A stretch of 64,000 nt of DNA from Flavobacterium sp. UBA7663 (lineage in GTDB: Bacteria; Bacteroidota; Bacteroidia; Flavobacteriales; Flavobacteriaceae), in assembly GCF_002483315.1 (NCBI RefSeq), contig NZ_DLHR01000015.1, positions 232,957 through 296,956 on the forward strand, in the 5' to 3' direction. The position numbers and the translations under genes are program-made. Of the stretch, positions 53,895 through 63,999 are shown piece by piece; the first letter of the stretch is position 1, and each line of letters opens with the position of its first letter. The notes beneath the pieces are model-generated. The model was not told the origin of the DNA. It did no database searches and was given only the letters and a program-made list of their open reading frames with translations.

Positions 53895-55002
53895 AGTTAG
53901 TTGCAGTTTTTATGTTTTCGATAAATTGGTCAAATAAATAACTAGAATCGTGAGGTCCAGGACTTGCTTCTGGGTGATATTGAACTGAGAAACAGTTTTT
54001 CGATTTCATTCGCATACCAGCCACAGTTCCATCATTCAAATGTTCGTGTGTTAATTCGAAATCTGGATGTTTGTCTAATTCTTCTCTTACGATAGCAAAA
54101 CCGTGATTTTGAGACGTAATTTCACCTTTACCCGTAATCACATTTTTAACTGGGTGATTGATTCCACGATGACCGTTGAACATTTTATAAGTTGAAATTC
54201 CGTTAGCTAAACCAATAATTTGGTGACCTAAACAGATTCCAAATAACGGCTTATTTTCATTAAGAATTTGTTTTGCTACTTCTTGAGCAGTTTCTAATGG
54301 TTCTGGATCACCAGGGCCGTTTGATAAGAAATAACCATCAGGATTAAATGCTTTTAAATCTTCATAAGAAGCGTTGTATGGGAAAACTTTTATATAGCAA
54401 TCTCTCTTAGCTAAGTTTCTAAGAATATTGGTTTTAATTCCTAAGTCTAAAGCTGAAATTTTATATTTTGCTGATTCATCTCCAAAGAAATAAGGTTCTT
54501 TAGTAGAAACTTGTGAAGCTAATTCCAAACCATTCATATCTGGAACTTGCGCTAATTTTTCTTTTAATTCTTCGATTGGAGTTCCATCTGTACAAATAAC
54601 CGCATTCATAGCTCCGTTATCTCTGATATAACTTACCAATGCTCTTGTATCCACATCAGAAATTACGATAAGATTTTGTTTACTTAAATAGTCAAACAAA
54701 CTTTCGGTTGCATCTTCTCGCGAATAATTAAAGCTGAAATTTTTACAAACCAATCCTGAAATTTTTACTGAATCAGATTCAACTTCTTTATCATTTACAC
54801 CATAGTTTCCAATGTGCGCATTGGTAGTAACCATGATTTGTCCGAAGTAAGAAGGATCTGTAAAAATTTCTTGATAACCTGTTGTTCCCGTATTAAAAGC
54901 GACTTCACCAAAAGTAACACCTTCAATTCCGATTGATTTTCCGTGAAAAATAGTACCGTCTTTAAGAAGTAAAACGGCTTTAGAACGATTGTTGTATTTC
55001 AT
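53893..55002 (-). CDS. carA: Carbamoyl phosphate synthase small subunit
   Basis: 369 residues from the ATG at 55002; the longer frame would need a TTG that lies within the promoter. N-terminal CPSase domain: AVLLLKDGTIFHGKSIG, GEVAFNTGTTGYQEIFTDPSY. C-terminal class I glutamine amidotransferase: FLSNGPGDPEP, GICLGHQIIGLANG with the nucleophilic Cys, and QYHPEASPGPHD with the catalytic His-Glu. It releases ammonia from glutamine for carbamoyl phosphate (pyrimidines, arginine). The partner carB is not in the window. Confidence 0.96.
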   Translation of the reverse strand: MKYNNRSKAVLLLKDGTIFHGKSIGIEGVTFGEVAFNTGTTGYQEIFTDPSYFGQIMVTTNAHIGNYGVNDKEVESDSVKISGLVCKNFSFNYSREDATESLFDYLSKQNLIVISDVDTRALVSYIRDNGAMNAVICTDGTPIEELKEKLAQVPDMNGLELASQVSTKEPYFFGDESAKYKISALDLGIKTNILRNLAKRDCYIKVFPYNASYEDLKAFNPDGYFLSNGPGDPEPLETAQEVAKQILNENKPLFGICLGHQIIGLANGISTYKMFNGHRGINHPVKNVITGKGEITSQNHGFAIVREELDKHPDFELTHEHLNDGTVAGMRMKSKNCFSVQYHPEASPGPHDSSYLFDQFIENIKTATN

Positions 55003-55023
55003 TGCGTTGTGTTGTTGTGGTTG

Positions 55024-55031
55024 CAAATTTA
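55024..55031 (-). promoter_or_regulatory. Candidate -7 box for carA
   Basis: TAAATTTG on the minus strand, 21 bases before the ATG at 55002. The triplet at a 19-base spacing is TTC instead of TTG. It follows the rplQ terminator, so carA probably starts a new transcript. Confidence 0.45.
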
Positions 55032-55081
55032 GTTATAAAAGTTGTTTTTAGAAAATCTTTAATTCCATAAAACCAAAAAAA

Positions 55082-55109
55082 AAGGATAAACTTAAAAAAG
55101 TCTATCCTT
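55082..55109 (-). terminator. Rho-independent terminator of the ribosomal operon
   Basis: Stem AAGGATA/TATCCTT (55082-55088 with 55103-55109) continued by ACTT/AAGT after one mismatch, loop AAAA. On the minus strand it is followed by nine Ts. It lies 28 bases after the rplQ stop and closes the rplN-rplQ transcript. Confidence 0.9.
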
Positions 55110-55136
55110 ATTATTTTTACATGAATGGTTTCATGA

Positions 55137-55619
55137 TTATTCTGTAGCTTCAGTATTTTCAGAAGTTTCAGCTGCTGGAGCTTCAGGAGTACCTTCTGCT
55201 TTTTTAGCTTTTCCACGACGAGTCGTTTTCTTAACTTCTTTTTTACCACCGTTATACAAGGTGTTGAAATCTACTAATTCAATCATTGCCATGTCAGCGT
55301 TATCTCCTAAACGGTTACCTAACTTGATGATACGAGTGTATCCTCCTGGACGGTCACCAACTTTAGCAGCAACTTCTCTGAACAATTCAGTAACAGCATA
55401 CTTATCTCTTAAATAAGCGAAAACTGTACGACGATTGTGAGTAGTATCTTCTTTTGATTTTGTTACTAACGGCTCAACGAATTGTTTTAAAGCTTTTGCT
55501 TTAGCAACAGTTGTGTTGATACGCTTATGTTCGATTAAAGAACAAGCCATATTAGCTAACATAGCTCTTCTATGTCCTTTTTGTCTACTTAAATGATTGA
55601 ATTTTTTTCCGTGTCTCAT
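55137..55619 (-). CDS. rplQ: 50S ribosomal protein L17
   Basis: 160 residues. The conserved core is [20 protein letters not shown], then [26 protein letters not shown] and [24 protein letters not shown]. The last 45 residues are a low-complexity Lys/Ala/Glu/Thr tail (from about residue 118), beyond the roughly 120 residues of the E. coli protein and usual in Bacteroidota. It sits near the peptide exit tunnel. Last gene of the operon, followed by a terminator. Confidence 0.98.
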   Translation of the reverse strand: MRHGKKFNHLSRQKGHRRAMLANMACSLIEHKRINTTVAKAKALKQFVEPLVTKSKEDTTHNRRTVFAYLRDKYAVTELFREVAAKVGDRPGGYTRIIKLGNRLGDNADMAMIELVDFNTLYNGGKKEVKKTTRRGKAKKAEGTPEAPAAETSENTEATE

Positions 55620-55681
55620 GACGTGTTTTATTTATCTTCATCTTGCATCAATCCATTATAGGAGCGCAAAATATGAAGCAA

Positions 55682-56674
55682 TTATTCTTTATCTAACTTG
55701 TATTTAGTTAAGTCCATACCGAAAGTAAGGTTTTTATTCGCCACTAACTCATCTAATTCAGTTAATGATTTTTTACCAAAATTACGGAACTTCATTAAGT
55801 CGTTCTTGTTGAAAGAAACTAAATCACCTAATGTATCAACTTCAGCCGCTTTTAAACAATTTAATGCTCTAACAGATAAGTCCATATCAACTAATTTAGT
55901 TTTCAATAACTGTCTCATGTGAAGAGATTCTTCGTCATAAGACTCAGTTTGAGCAATTTCATCTGCCTCAAGAGTAATTCTTTCATCAGAGAACAACATA
56001 AAGTGGTGGATTAACGTCTTAGCTGCCTCAGTTAATGCATCTTTAGGATGGATAGAACCATCTGTAATGATTTCAAAAACTAATTTTTCGTAATCTGTTT
56101 TTTGTTCCACACGGAAATTCTCAATAGTATATTTTACATTCTTTACTGGTGTGTAAATTGAATCTGTAAAAATAGTTCCTATTGGAGCGTTTGATTTTTT
56201 GTTCTCTTCAGCTGGAACATATCCTCTACCTTTTTCGATAGAAAGTTCCATGTTGATAGATGTTTTGCTGTCTAAATTACAGATAACTAAATCTGGATTT
56301 AAAACTTGAAAACCAGAGATGAATTTTTGAAAATCACCTGCAGTAATTTTATCTTTACCTGAAAGAGCGATAGAAACAGATTCGTTATCGATATCTTCAA
56401 TTTGACGTTTGAAACGTACTTGTTTAAGATTTAAGATAATTTCTGTTACATCTTCAACCACACCAGAAATAGTAGAGAACTCATGTTCTACACCTTCTAT
56501 TCTTACTGATGTAATTGCATATCCTTCAAGAGAAGAAAGCAAAACTCTTCTAAGTGCATTACCAACAGTCAATCCGTAACCAGGTTCCAAAGGTCTAAAT
56601 TCAAATTTACCTTCGAAATCCGTAGAATCGATCATGATAACTTTATCGGGCTTTTGAAAATTAAATATTGCCAT
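55682..56674 (-). CDS. rpoA: RNA polymerase alpha subunit
   Basis: 330 residues from the ATG at 56674 ([16 protein letters not shown]), the usual Bacteroidota start; a six-codon extension is possible but unlikely. N-terminal dimerisation domain: [31 protein letters not shown]-terminal DNA- and activator-binding domain: [37 protein letters not shown] (about residues 255-295). It assembles the core enzyme. Its place after rpsD and before rplQ is the standard alpha operon order. Confidence 0.98.
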   Translation of the reverse strand: MAIFNFQKPDKVIMIDSTDFEGKFEFRPLEPGYGLTVGNALRRVLLSSLEGYAITSVRIEGVEHEFSTISGVVEDVTEIILNLKQVRFKRQIEDIDNESVSIALSGKDKITAGDFQKFISGFQVLNPDLVICNLDSKTSINMELSIEKGRGYVPAEENKKSNAPIGTIFTDSIYTPVKNVKYTIENFRVEQKTDYEKLVFEIITDGSIHPKDALTEAAKTLIHHFMLFSDERITLEADEIAQTESYDEESLHMRQLLKTKLVDMDLSVRALNCLKAAEVDTLGDLVSFNKNDLMKFRNFGKKSLTELDELVANKNLTFGMDLTKYKLDKE

Positions 56675-56695
56675 ACTTTCGACTAAAGTCAATTA

Positions 56696-57301
56696 TTATT
56701 TGTTATACAACTCAACGATTAGTTGTTCTTTAATATTTTCTGGAATCTGAAGTCTTTGAGGTACAGAAACAAAAGTACCTTCTTTAGTATCATTGTTCCA
56801 TGTAATCCACTCATAAACTTGAGAAGAACTTGCTAAAGAACGTTCGATAGCTTCAAGAGATTTTGATTTTTCACGTACTGCAACTTTATCACCAGCTTTT
56901 AAGTGGTAAGAAGGTACATTAACAAGTTCACCGTTAACAGTGATATGTCTGTGAGATACAATTTGACGAGCTGCTCTACGAGAAGGCGCAACACCCATTC
57001 TGTAAACTACGTTATCTAAACGAGCTTCACATAATTGTAATAAAATTTCACCTGTTACACCAGAAGCAGCAGATGCTTTTTTGAATAAGTTTCTGAATTG
57101 TTTTTCAAGAATTCCGTAAGTGTACTTCGCTTTTTGCTTTTCCATTAACTGAACTGCATATTCAGATTTTTTACCTCTCTTTTTAGCTAAACCATGTTGC
57201 CCTGGAGGGTAATTTCTTTTTTCGAAGGATTTGTCTTCTCCGAATATTGCTTCGCCAAATTTACGAGCAATCTTAGTTTTTGGACCAGTATATCTTGCCA
57301 T
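56696..57301 (-). CDS. rpsD: 30S ribosomal protein S4
   Basis: 201 residues. [21 protein letters not shown] at the N terminus, the RNA-binding S4 domain [32 protein letters not shown] (about residues 93-124), and a C-terminal LIVELYNK. It lacks the zinc-binding cysteines of some S4 forms. S4 is a primary 16S rRNA binder and, in other bacteria, a translational or transcriptional autoregulator. The 84-base leader before this gene holds a terminator-like hairpin (57318-57371). Confidence 0.98.
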   Translation of the reverse strand: MARYTGPKTKIARKFGEAIFGEDKSFEKRNYPPGQHGLAKKRGKKSEYAVQLMEKQKAKYTYGILEKQFRNLFKKASAASGVTGEILLQLCEARLDNVVYRMGVAPSRRAARQIVSHRHITVNGELVNVPSYHLKAGDKVAVREKSKSLEAIERSLASSSQVYEWITWNNDTKEGTFVSVPQRLQIPENIKEQLIVELYNK

Positions 57302-57317
57302 TTTAAAAAATTAAAAA

Positions 57318-57371
57318 AGGTAGGAATTATGAATTCAGGTCTTATATCCTTCGATAATTTTAAACCTACCT
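57318..57371 (-). terminator. Attenuator-like hairpin in the rpsD leader
   Basis: On the minus strand AGGTAGG (57371-57365) pairs with CCTACCT (57324-57318), and inside it AATTAT with ATAATT (57359-57354 with 57330-57325) and GAA with TTC. The 3' arm runs straight into TTTTTT, then a second T-run, 17 bases before the rpsD ATG. The shape is that of an intrinsic terminator placed between rpsK and rpsD. Confidence 0.6.
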
Positions 57372-57385
57372 GTGTTATACTTAAA

Positions 57386-57769
57386 TTATACTCTTCTTCT
57401 TTTTGGAGGACGACATCCGTTATGTGGCATTGGAGTTACATCAATGATTTCTGTAACTTCAACTCCAGAATTGTGAATAGATCTGATTGCAGATTCTCTT
57501 CCGTTTCCTGGTCCTTTCACATAAACTTTTACTTTCTTTAGTCCAGCTTCAAGAGCTACTTTACTACAATCTTCTGCTGCCATTTGAGCTGCATAAGGAG
57601 TATTCTTTTTAGAACCTCTAAAGCCCATTTTACCAGCTGAAGACCAAGAAATAACTTCACCTTTCTTGTTTGTTAACGAGATGATGATGTTGTTAAAAGT
57701 AGCATTAATATGTGCTTCTCCCGAAGATTCAACGATAACTTTACGTTTTTTTGCTGTTGCTTTAGCCAT
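57386..57769 (-). CDS. rpsK: 30S ribosomal protein S11
   Basis: 127 residues with the conserved blocks [48 protein letters not shown] (residues 17-64), [21 protein letters not shown] and the C-terminal [18 protein letters not shown]. It lines the mRNA exit channel of the small subunit platform. It follows rpsM after 11 bases in the alpha operon. Confidence 0.98.
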   Translation of the reverse strand: MAKATAKKRKVIVESSGEAHINATFNNIIISLTNKKGEVISWSSAGKMGFRGSKKNTPYAAQMAAEDCSKVALEAGLKKVKVYVKGPGNGRESAIRSIHNSGVEVTEIIDVTPMPHNGCRPPKRRRV

Positions 57770-57780
57770 ATTATTACTTA

Positions 57781-58155
57781 TTATTTAGTTGCTTTTTTCT
57801 TGTTAGCAACAGTTTTTCTCTTACCTTTTCTAGTTCTAGAGTTGTTTTTAGTTCTTTGACCTCTTAATGGAAGTCCAGCTCTGTGACGAATACCTCTTTG
57901 ACATCCAATATCCATTAAACGTTTGATGTTTAATTGAACTTCTGAACGCAATTCACCTTCAATTTTGAAATAAGATACCGCTTCACGAATTGCTCCGATC
58001 TCGTCATCATTCCAATCTTGAACTTTCTTGTCTTCGCTCACTTGAGCTTTAGCTAATATATCTTTAGCTCTGCTTCTACCAATACCAAATATGTATGTTA
58101 AAGCAATGATTCCTCTTTTTTGTTTAGGTATATCTACCCCTGCAATTCTTGCCAT
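57781..58155 (-). CDS. rpsM: 30S ribosomal protein S13
   Basis: 124 residues: [34 protein letters not shown], a helix-hairpin-helix region, and the basic tail [29 protein letters not shown] that reaches towards the P-site tRNA. Standard length. It follows rpmJ by two bases. Confidence 0.98.
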   Translation of the reverse strand: MARIAGVDIPKQKRGIIALTYIFGIGRSRAKDILAKAQVSEDKKVQDWNDDEIGAIREAVSYFKIEGELRSEVQLNIKRLMDIGCQRGIRHRAGLPLRGQRTKNNSRTRKGKRKTVANKKKATK

Positions 58156-58157
58156 AA

Positions 58158-58274
58158 TTATCCTTGTCTTTGTTTAAATCTAGGATTCTTTTTGTTAATA
58201 ACGTATAATCTTCCTTTTCTACGTACAATAATGCACTCGGCACTTCTCTTTTTAACTGATGCTCTTACTTTCAT
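58158..58274 (-). CDS. rpmJ: 50S ribosomal protein L36
   Basis: A 38-codon gene found by reading the gap between infA and rpsM. It starts [20 protein letters not shown] and ends NPRFKQRQG. The family pattern is clear. Of the zinc-ligand positions of the classical form (C-x2-C...C-x4-H) only one Cys (residue 14) remains, so this is the zinc-free type. Its position between infA and rpsM is canonical. Confidence 0.96.
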
Positions 58275-58284
58275 TTTAATAGCT

Positions 58285-58500
58285 TTAGTATCTATAAGTA
58301 ATTCTTGCTTTAGACAAATCATAAGGGCTCATTTCAAGTTTTACCTTGTCACCTGGTAACAATTTAATGTAATGCATACGCATTTTTCCAGAGATATGAG
58401 CAATTACAATGTGTCCGTTTTCTAACTCTACACGAAACATCGCATTTGATAATGCTTCAATGATTGTTCCGTCTTGTTCTATTGCTGATTGTTTTGCCAT
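58285..58500 (-). CDS. infA: Translation initiation factor IF-1
   Basis: 71 residues forming one S1-like OB fold: [57 protein letters not shown] covers residues 5-61, with the conserved RITYRY ending. It occupies the A site of the 30S subunit during initiation. It lies five bases after secY. Confidence 0.98.
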   Translation of the reverse strand: MAKQSAIEQDGTIIEALSNAMFRVELENGHIVIAHISGKMRMHYIKLLPGDKVKLEMSPYDLSKARITYRY

Positions 58501-58505
58501 AAAAA

Positions 58506-59849
58506 TTAAGCTACTGCTTTTCTATTTTTACCACTTTTCATCAAACCATCATAGTGTTTATTCAATAAATAAGAATTTATTTGCTGAATAGTGTCTATTG
58601 CAACTCCAACCATGATTAATAAAGAAGTACCACCATAAAAATAACCCCAAGCACCTTGAACTCCAAGTAAACTTACTGCAACAGCTGGGAACACAGCCAC
58701 TAAAGCAAGAAATAATGATCCTGGAAAAGTGATTAATGACATAATTTTATCTAGGTAATCTCCAGTTTCAACACCTGGCTTAACACCTGGTATAAAACCT
58801 CCGCTTCTTTTTAAATCATCTGCCATCTTATTAGTTGGTACAGTAATTGCGGTGTAAAAGTACGTAAAAATTACGATTAACAAAGCAAAAACAATATTAT
58901 ATACTAAACCGAATGGATCGTTGAACATTCCTGCAATAGAAAGTGCAGTGTCTGATTCTTTAGCCAAACCAGAAACAGCAGCTGGAATAAACATAATAGC
59001 TTGCGCAAAAATGATCGGCATAACACCTGATGCATTTAACTTTAATGGGATAAACTGTCTGTTACCTCCCATCATGTCTTCTTCAAAATCCCCAGAAACG
59101 GTACGTCTTGCATACTGTACTGGAATTTTTCTTACAGCCATTACCAATAAAATACATGCAATTATTACTAAGAACCAAAGTATTAATTCGATTACAATCA
59201 TCATAACACCTCCGTTTGCTTGAGAAGTTCTAGATGAAAACTCTTGAATAAATGCTTGTGGCATTCTTGCAATAATACCTACCATTATCAATAAAGAAAT
59301 ACCATTACCAATACCTTTATCGGTAATTTTTTCTCCTAACCACATTGCAAAAATAGTTCCAGTAACTAAGATTAGTACTGAAGAGAAGATGAATGTTGGT
59401 CCAGTTAGCATAAATGCTTCACCTGGTAAAGTTCTGTACAAGTTATAGATATAACCAGGACCTTGAACTAAAGTAATTAAGATTGTTAACCATCTTGTAA
59501 TTTGGTTAATTTTCTTTCTTCCACTTTCACCGTCTTTTTGTAATTTTTGTAAATATGGCACCGCAATTCCCATTAATTGAACTACGATAGAAGCTGATAT
59601 GTATGGCATGATACCCAATGCAAATACAGAAGCTTGCGAAAACGCACCTCCTGTAAATACATTAATTAACCATCCAATACCTTCATCAGTTTGGTTTGTA
59701 AGATTTGTCAATTTAGTAGCATCAATCCCCGGAAGGGTTACTTGAGCACCGAAACGGTACACTAATAATAATCCAAGAGTTAATAAAATTCTATTTTTTA
59801 ACTCTTCGATTTTCCAAACGTTGATGAATGAATCTATAAATTTCTTCAT
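58506..59849 (-). CDS. secY: Protein translocase subunit SecY
   Basis: 447 residues with ten membrane helices. Conserved blocks: [22 protein letters not shown] at helix 1, [18 protein letters not shown] (helix 2b), the C4-C5 loop region IPVQYARR, and [15 protein letters not shown] before helix 9. It forms the protein-conducting channel with SecE and SecG in the inner membrane. It follows rplO as in most bacteria. Confidence 0.98.
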   Translation of the reverse strand: MKKFIDSFINVWKIEELKNRILLTLGLLLVYRFGAQVTLPGIDATKLTNLTNQTDEGIGWLINVFTGGAFSQASVFALGIMPYISASIVVQLMGIAVPYLQKLQKDGESGRKKINQITRWLTILITLVQGPGYIYNLYRTLPGEAFMLTGPTFIFSSVLILVTGTIFAMWLGEKITDKGIGNGISLLIMVGIIARMPQAFIQEFSSRTSQANGGVMMIVIELILWFLVIIACILLVMAVRKIPVQYARRTVSGDFEEDMMGGNRQFIPLKLNASGVMPIIFAQAIMFIPAAVSGLAKESDTALSIAGMFNDPFGLVYNIVFALLIVIFTYFYTAITVPTNKMADDLKRSGGFIPGVKPGVETGDYLDKIMSLITFPGSLFLALVAVFPAVAVSLLGVQGAWGYFYGGTSLLIMVGVAIDTIQQINSYLLNKHYDGLMKSGKNRKAVA

Positions 59850-59861
59850 TTTACTAAAGGA

Positions 59862-60314
59862 TTATAAAGTTACAGCTTCTCCACCAGCAGCCTCGATAGC
59901 CGCTTTTGCAGATGCAGTAAATTTGTGAGCACTTACTTTAAGTTTTGTTTTTAGCTCACCTCTTCCTAAAATCTTTACTAAGCTATTTTTTGTAGCTAAA
60001 CGAGTATCTACAAATACAGTAAAGTCTACTGTATCGGTAACTACACCGTTATCTACTAATAATTGTAACGAATCAAGATTGATACCTTGATATTCTACTC
60101 TATTAATGTTCTTGAAACCAAACTTAGGTACACGTCTTTGAAGTGGCATTTGACCACCTTCAAAACCAATTTTCTTAGAATAACCAGAACGAGATTTTGC
60201 TCCTTTGTGTCCACGTGCAGCGGTACCACCTTTTCCAGAACCTTCTCCTCTACCTACTCTTTTATTTTGATTGTGCGTAGAACCTTCAGCTGGTTGTAAG
60301 TTACTTAAATTCAT
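59862..60314 (-). CDS. rplO: 50S ribosomal protein L15
   Basis: 150 residues. The Gly-rich basic N terminus KRVGRGEGSGKGGTAARGHKGAKSRSG (residues 18-44) and FEGGQMPLQRRVPKFGFKN are diagnostic, and the globular end VSAHKFTASAKAAIEAAGGEA matches the family signature. It is a late-assembly large-subunit protein. Confidence 0.98.
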   Translation of the reverse strand: MNLSNLQPAEGSTHNQNKRVGRGEGSGKGGTAARGHKGAKSRSGYSKKIGFEGGQMPLQRRVPKFGFKNINRVEYQGINLDSLQLLVDNGVVTDTVDFTVFVDTRLATKNSLVKILGRGELKTKLKVSAHKFTASAKAAIEAAGGEAVTL

Positions 60315-60326
60315 AACTGTATAGTG

Positions 60327-60509
60327 TTATTTAGTTTCTTCAACAGAAACTAAGTGTTTAACTTTATTTACCATTCCAAGGATAGCAGGATTTGCATCAT
60401 GCTCAACAACTTGTCCCATTTTACGAAGACCTAAAGCTTCCAAAGTTCTCTTTTGATCAAGAGGACAATTGATTTTACTTCTTACTTGTTTTACTTTTAA
60501 TTTTGCCAT
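60327..60509 (-). CDS. rpmD: 50S ribosomal protein L30
   Basis: 60 residues: AKLKVKQVRSKINCPLDQKRTLEALGLRKMGQVVEHDANPAILGMVNKVKHLV spans residues 2-54 and matches the short bacterial L30 in full. It binds 23S rRNA. Located between rpsE and rplO as usual. Confidence 0.97.
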   Translation of the reverse strand: MAKLKVKQVRSKINCPLDQKRTLEALGLRKMGQVVEHDANPAILGMVNKVKHLVSVEETK

Positions 60510-60522
60510 GATTTCCTGTTGA

Positions 60523-61047
60523 TTAACCTTTGAATACTTTTTCTAAAGATACTCCTCTTTGTTTAGCTACCGTTAAAGCGCTTCTCATTTGTAATAAAGC
60601 ATCAAAAGTTGCTTTAACTACGTTATGAGGGTTTGAAGAACCTTGTGATTTAGATAATACATCGTGAACACCTACAGATTCTAATACCGCACGAACAGCA
60701 CCACCAGCAATAACTCCAGTACCGTGTGAAGCAGGCATTAAAAATACTCTAGCACCACCAAATTTACCTTTTTGCTCATGAGGAACAGATTGTCCCTGTA
60801 AAGGAATTCTAACTAAGTTTTTCTTAGCATCTTCCACCGCTTTAGCGATTGCTTCAGAAACATCTTTAGATTTTCCTAATCCATGACCAACTACACCGTT
60901 TTCATCACCAACCACTACGATAGCAGAGAAACCAAATGCTCTACCTCCTTTAGTAACTTTAGTAACACGATTTACACTCACCAAACGGTCTTTTAATTCA
61001 AGACCTCCTGGTTTTACAATCTCTACGTTTTTATAATTATGATACAT
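60523..61047 (-). CDS. rpsE: 30S ribosomal protein S5
   Basis: 174 residues. The double-stranded RNA-binding part has [50 protein letters not shown] (residues 17-66), followed by [28 protein letters not shown]. It sits at the mRNA entry and takes part in decoding accuracy. It follows rplR after six bases. Confidence 0.98.
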   Translation of the reverse strand: MYHNYKNVEIVKPGGLELKDRLVSVNRVTKVTKGGRAFGFSAIVVVGDENGVVGHGLGKSKDVSEAIAKAVEDAKKNLVRIPLQGQSVPHEQKGKFGGARVFLMPASHGTGVIAGGAVRAVLESVGVHDVLSKSQGSSNPHNVVKATFDALLQMRSALTVAKQRGVSLEKVFKG

Positions 61048-61053
61048 AATTTC

Positions 61054-61404
61054 TTAGAATTTAAGTCCAGCTTCTCTAGCTCCTTCAGCTAATGATTTCA
61101 CACGTCCATGGTATAAATACCCACCTCTATCAAAAGAGATTGTTGAAATACCTGCTTTAAGTGCTTTTTCAGCAACTAATTTACCAACTGCTTTTGCAGT
61201 TTCAACAGCAGTTCCTTGAGCAACTTCTTTATCTCTCGATGAAGCAGCAACTAAAGTTGTACCGTTTACGTCATCTATGATTTGCGCATAGATTTCTTTA
61301 TTACTTCTGAATACAGAAAGTCTTGGTTGAGCAGCAGTTCCGCTTACAATCTTTCTGATTCTGAACTTAATTCTTTGTCTTCTTTCAGATTTCGTTAATG
61401 ACAT
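61054..61404 (-). CDS. rplR: 50S ribosomal protein L18
   Basis: 116 residues: [38 protein letters not shown] (residues 8-45) and the C-terminal [26 protein letters not shown] match the family. It binds 5S rRNA in the central protuberance, together with L5. Confidence 0.98.
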   Translation of the reverse strand: MSLTKSERRQRIKFRIRKIVSGTAAQPRLSVFRSNKEIYAQIIDDVNGTTLVAASSRDKEVAQGTAVETAKAVGKLVAEKALKAGISTISFDRGGYLYHGRVKSLAEGAREAGLKF

Positions 61405-61415
61405 AGTCTTAATTT

Positions 61416-61958
61416 TTAAGCTGATTTACCTGCTTTTCTTCTTAGTTCTTCTCCTACAAACTTAACTCCTTTTCCTTTATATGGCTCAGGTTTGCGGAAA
61501 CCTCTGATCTTCGCAGCTACTTGACCTAATAATTGTTTGTCGAATGATGATAATTTCACTATCGGATTTTTACCTTTTTCTGATACTGTTTCAACAGTAA
61601 CTTCACTTACAACATCTAAAACAATGTTATGAGAGAATCCTAAAGCTAAATCAAGTTTTTGACCTTGATTAGAAGCTCTGTATCCAACTCCAACTAATTC
61701 TAATTGTTTTGTAAAGCCTTCAGAAACACCAACAATCATATTGTTGATTAATGAACGATAAAGTCCGTGTTTCGCTCTCTCATCTTTATGATCTGATGAA
61801 CGCTCAACGATAACTTGGTTATCTTCGATTTTAACGGTTACATCAGAAAATTCTTGAGTAAGCTCGCCTAATTTTCCTTTTACTGTAACTACAGCTTCTT
61901 TAACTTCTACAGTTACTCCTGCTGGAATTGCAATTGGATTTTTACCTATTCTTGACAT
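61416..61958 (-). CDS. rplF: 50S ribosomal protein L6
   Basis: 180 residues in two similar halves. [19 protein letters not shown] at the start, [31 protein letters not shown] at the junction, and the signature [31 protein letters not shown] at the end. It lies near the sarcin-ricin loop and factor-binding site. Confidence 0.98.
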   Translation of the reverse strand: MSRIGKNPIAIPAGVTVEVKEAVVTVKGKLGELTQEFSDVTVKIEDNQVIVERSSDHKDERAKHGLYRSLINNMIVGVSEGFTKQLELVGVGYRASNQGQKLDLALGFSHNIVLDVVSEVTVETVSEKGKNPIVKLSSFDKQLLGQVAAKIRGFRKPEPYKGKGVKFVGEELRRKAGKSA

Positions 61959-61973
61959 TGTCTCGTCTTTTTA

Positions 61974-62372
61974 TTAATATACGTAACAAATAACTTCGCC
62001 ACCAACGTTTAATTGCTTAGCTTGTTTTCCTGTCATCAAACCTTTTGATGTAGAAACAATAGCAATACCTAAACCATTTAAGATTCTAGGTAAGTCAGAT
62101 GAACCTGCATATTTACGTAAACCTGGTTTACTAATTCTTTGGATATCTTTGATAACTGACTCTTTCGTGTCTTTATCATATTTAAGCGCAATTTTGATTG
62201 AACCCTGTACAGAGTTGTCTTCGAATTTGTAACTTAAGATATATCCTTGATCGAATAAAATCTTTGTGATTTCTTTTTTCATGTTAGATGCTGGAATTTC
62301 AACCACTTTGTGGTTAGCTCTCACTGCATTTCTAACTCTCGTAAGATAATCGGCAATTGGATCTGTATACAT
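61974..62372 (-). CDS. rpsH: 30S ribosomal protein S8
   Basis: 132 residues: [35 protein letters not shown] at the N terminus and [32 protein letters not shown] at the end, with the conserved STSKG loop that binds helix 21 of 16S rRNA. In E. coli S8 also represses the spc operon. Here the gene is preceded by an unusually long spacer (105 bases) with a hairpin at 62398-62420. Confidence 0.98.
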   Translation of the reverse strand: MYTDPIADYLTRVRNAVRANHKVVEIPASNMKKEITKILFDQGYILSYKFEDNSVQGSIKIALKYDKDTKESVIKDIQRISKPGLRKYAGSSDLPRILNGLGIAIVSTSKGLMTGKQAKQLNVGGEVICYVY

Positions 62373-62397
62373 ATGTATAGAATTGCGGCTATGGTTT

Positions 62398-62420
62398 TCA
62401 ATCCGCCCTCAGCGGATTGA
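62398..62420. promoter_or_regulatory. Hairpin in the rpsN-rpsH spacer
   Basis: A perfect 9-bp inverted repeat, TCAATCCGC / GCGGATTGA, with a five-base loop, 26 bases before the rpsH ATG. No T-run follows it on the minus strand, so it is not a standard terminator. It may be a protein-binding or RNA-processing site in the operon mRNA. Confidence 0.5.
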
Positions 62421-62477
62421 ACCTTTAACCAATTAAACTTTTTTATTGGATTGCAAAAGTAATAACTTTTTCCGAGA

Positions 62478-62747
62478 TTACCAAGATGCTTTTTTAACAC
62501 CAGGAATTAATCCTTGATTAGCCATTTCACGGAACGTTACACGTGAAAGACCAAACTGACGCATATACCCTCTTGGTCTACCTGTTAATTTACAACGATT
62601 GTGTACTCTAACTGGACAAGAATTTTTTGGTAATTTTTGTAATCCTTCGAAATCTCCAGCTTCTTTTAAAGCTTTTCTTTTCTCAGCATACTTTTCTACT
62701 AATGCAATTCTTTTCACCTCACGGGCTTTCATTGATTCTTTAGCCAT
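62478..62747 (-). CDS. rpsN: 30S ribosomal protein S14
   Basis: 89 residues, the longer form without the zinc-binding cysteine set: [48 protein letters not shown] (residues 42-89) keeps only two cysteines. It helps assemble the 30S head. It follows rplE after three bases. Confidence 0.98.
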   Translation of the reverse strand: MAKESMKAREVKRIALVEKYAEKRKALKEAGDFEGLQKLPKNSCPVRVHNRCKLTGRPRGYMRQFGLSRVTFREMANQGLIPGVKKASW

Positions 62748-62750
62748 GTC

Positions 62751-63302
62751 TTAATTCTTTTTAAAAGGTAATCCTAATTCCGCTAATAATGCTTTTGCTT
62801 CTTTATCTGTTTCTGCAGAAGTTACGAAGGTAATATCAAATCCTGAGATTTTGTTTACTTTATCAATATCAATTTCTGGAAAAATGATTTGTTCAAGTAC
62901 ACCTAAGTTATAGTTACCTCTTCCGTCAAATCCAGTAGATTTAATTCCGCTGAAATCTCTAACACGTGGTAAAGATGAAGTAATCAATCTATCTAAGAAT
63001 TCATACATTCTTTCTCCACGTAAAGTTACTTTAGCACCAATTGGCATACCTTTTCTCAATTTGAAAGACGCAACGTCTTTTTTAGAAATAGTAGCAACTG
63101 CTTTTTGCCCAGTAATTTTTGTCATTTCTTCAACAGCGTAGTCTACTAACTTTTTGTCAGATACTGCTGCACCAACTCCACGGCTTACAACGATTTTTTC
63201 AAGTTTAGGAACTTGCATTACGTTTTTGTAACCGAATTCTTCTGTAAGAGCAGCAATTACTCTGCTCTTATATTCTTCTTTTAGTCTAGGAATATATGCC
63301 AT
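62751..63302 (-). CDS. rplE: 50S ribosomal protein L5
   Basis: 183 residues. [43 protein letters not shown] (residues 28-70) and [26 protein letters not shown] plus [21 protein letters not shown] are the family blocks. It binds 5S rRNA and contacts P-site tRNA. Confidence 0.98.
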   Translation of the reverse strand: MAYIPRLKEEYKSRVIAALTEEFGYKNVMQVPKLEKIVVSRGVGAAVSDKKLVDYAVEEMTKITGQKAVATISKKDVASFKLRKGMPIGAKVTLRGERMYEFLDRLITSSLPRVRDFSGIKSTGFDGRGNYNLGVLEQIIFPEIDIDKVNKISGFDITFVTSAETDKEAKALLAELGLPFKKN

Positions 63303-63304
63303 AA

Positions 63305-63619
63305 CTATAGTACTTGATTAGATTTTTTTGAAAATCTCACTTTCTTGTCTCCTTCTTGTTTGAAACCAACTTTAGTTGCTTCTTTTGACTTTGGGTCAAT
63401 TAAAGACAAGTTAGACACATGGATAGGAGCTTCTTTCTTAACGATTCCTCCTTGAGGGTTTTTTGCACTTGGTTTTGTATGTTTCGAAACCATGTTAACT
63501 CCTTCAACAATCGCTTTGTTTTTCTCACGAAGAACACGTACAATTTTACCTTCAGAACCTTTGTGGTCTCCAGCAATAACTCTTACGATATCTCCTGATT
63601 TTATTTTTAGCTTTATCAT
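63305..63619 (-). CDS. rplX: 50S ribosomal protein L24
   Basis: 104 residues with the KOW motif: [47 protein letters not shown] occupies residues 5-51, and [23 protein letters not shown] follows. It is one of the first proteins to bind 23S rRNA in assembly. Confidence 0.98.
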   Translation of the reverse strand: MIKLKIKSGDIVRVIAGDHKGSEGKIVRVLREKNKAIVEGVNMVSKHTKPSAKNPQGGIVKKEAPIHVSNLSLIDPKSKEATKVGFKQEGDKKVRFSKKSNQVL

Positions 63620-63630
63620 TTGTATAAGAA

Positions 63631-63999
63631 TTAAAGCACTTCTGGTGCTAATGATACAATTTTCATGAATTGTTTTTCACGAAGTTCTCTGGCAACTGGA
63701 CCAAAAACACGAGTTCCTCTCATTTCTCCTGCAGCGTTTAACAATACACATGCGTTATCGTCAAAACGGATGTAAGATCCATCAGCTCTTCTCACTTCTT
63801 TTTTGGTACGTACAACCACTGCAGTTGATACCGCTCCTTTTTTAACGTTTCCGTTTGGAGTTGCATCTTTAATTGAAACTACAATTTTGTCACCAACAGA
63901 GGCATAACGACGTTTCGTTCCTCCTAAAACACGGATAGTTAAAACTTCTTTAGCTCCCGTATTATCTGCTACTTTTAATCTTGACTCTTGTTGTACCAT
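63631..63999 (-). CDS. rplN: 50S ribosomal protein L14
   Basis: 122 residues and complete; the ATG ends at base 63999, one base from the window edge. [50 protein letters not shown] covers the first 50 residues, and [30 protein letters not shown] the C-terminal half. It bridges the subunits. The genes further upstream (rpsQ, rpmC, rplP and so on) are expected just beyond the window. Confidence 0.98.

Noticed and set aside
54980..55249. Lysine-rich minus-strand frame across the rplQ end and carA start
   Set aside because: It overlaps the rplQ tail in another frame and runs through the operon terminator; its composition comes from repetitive codons.
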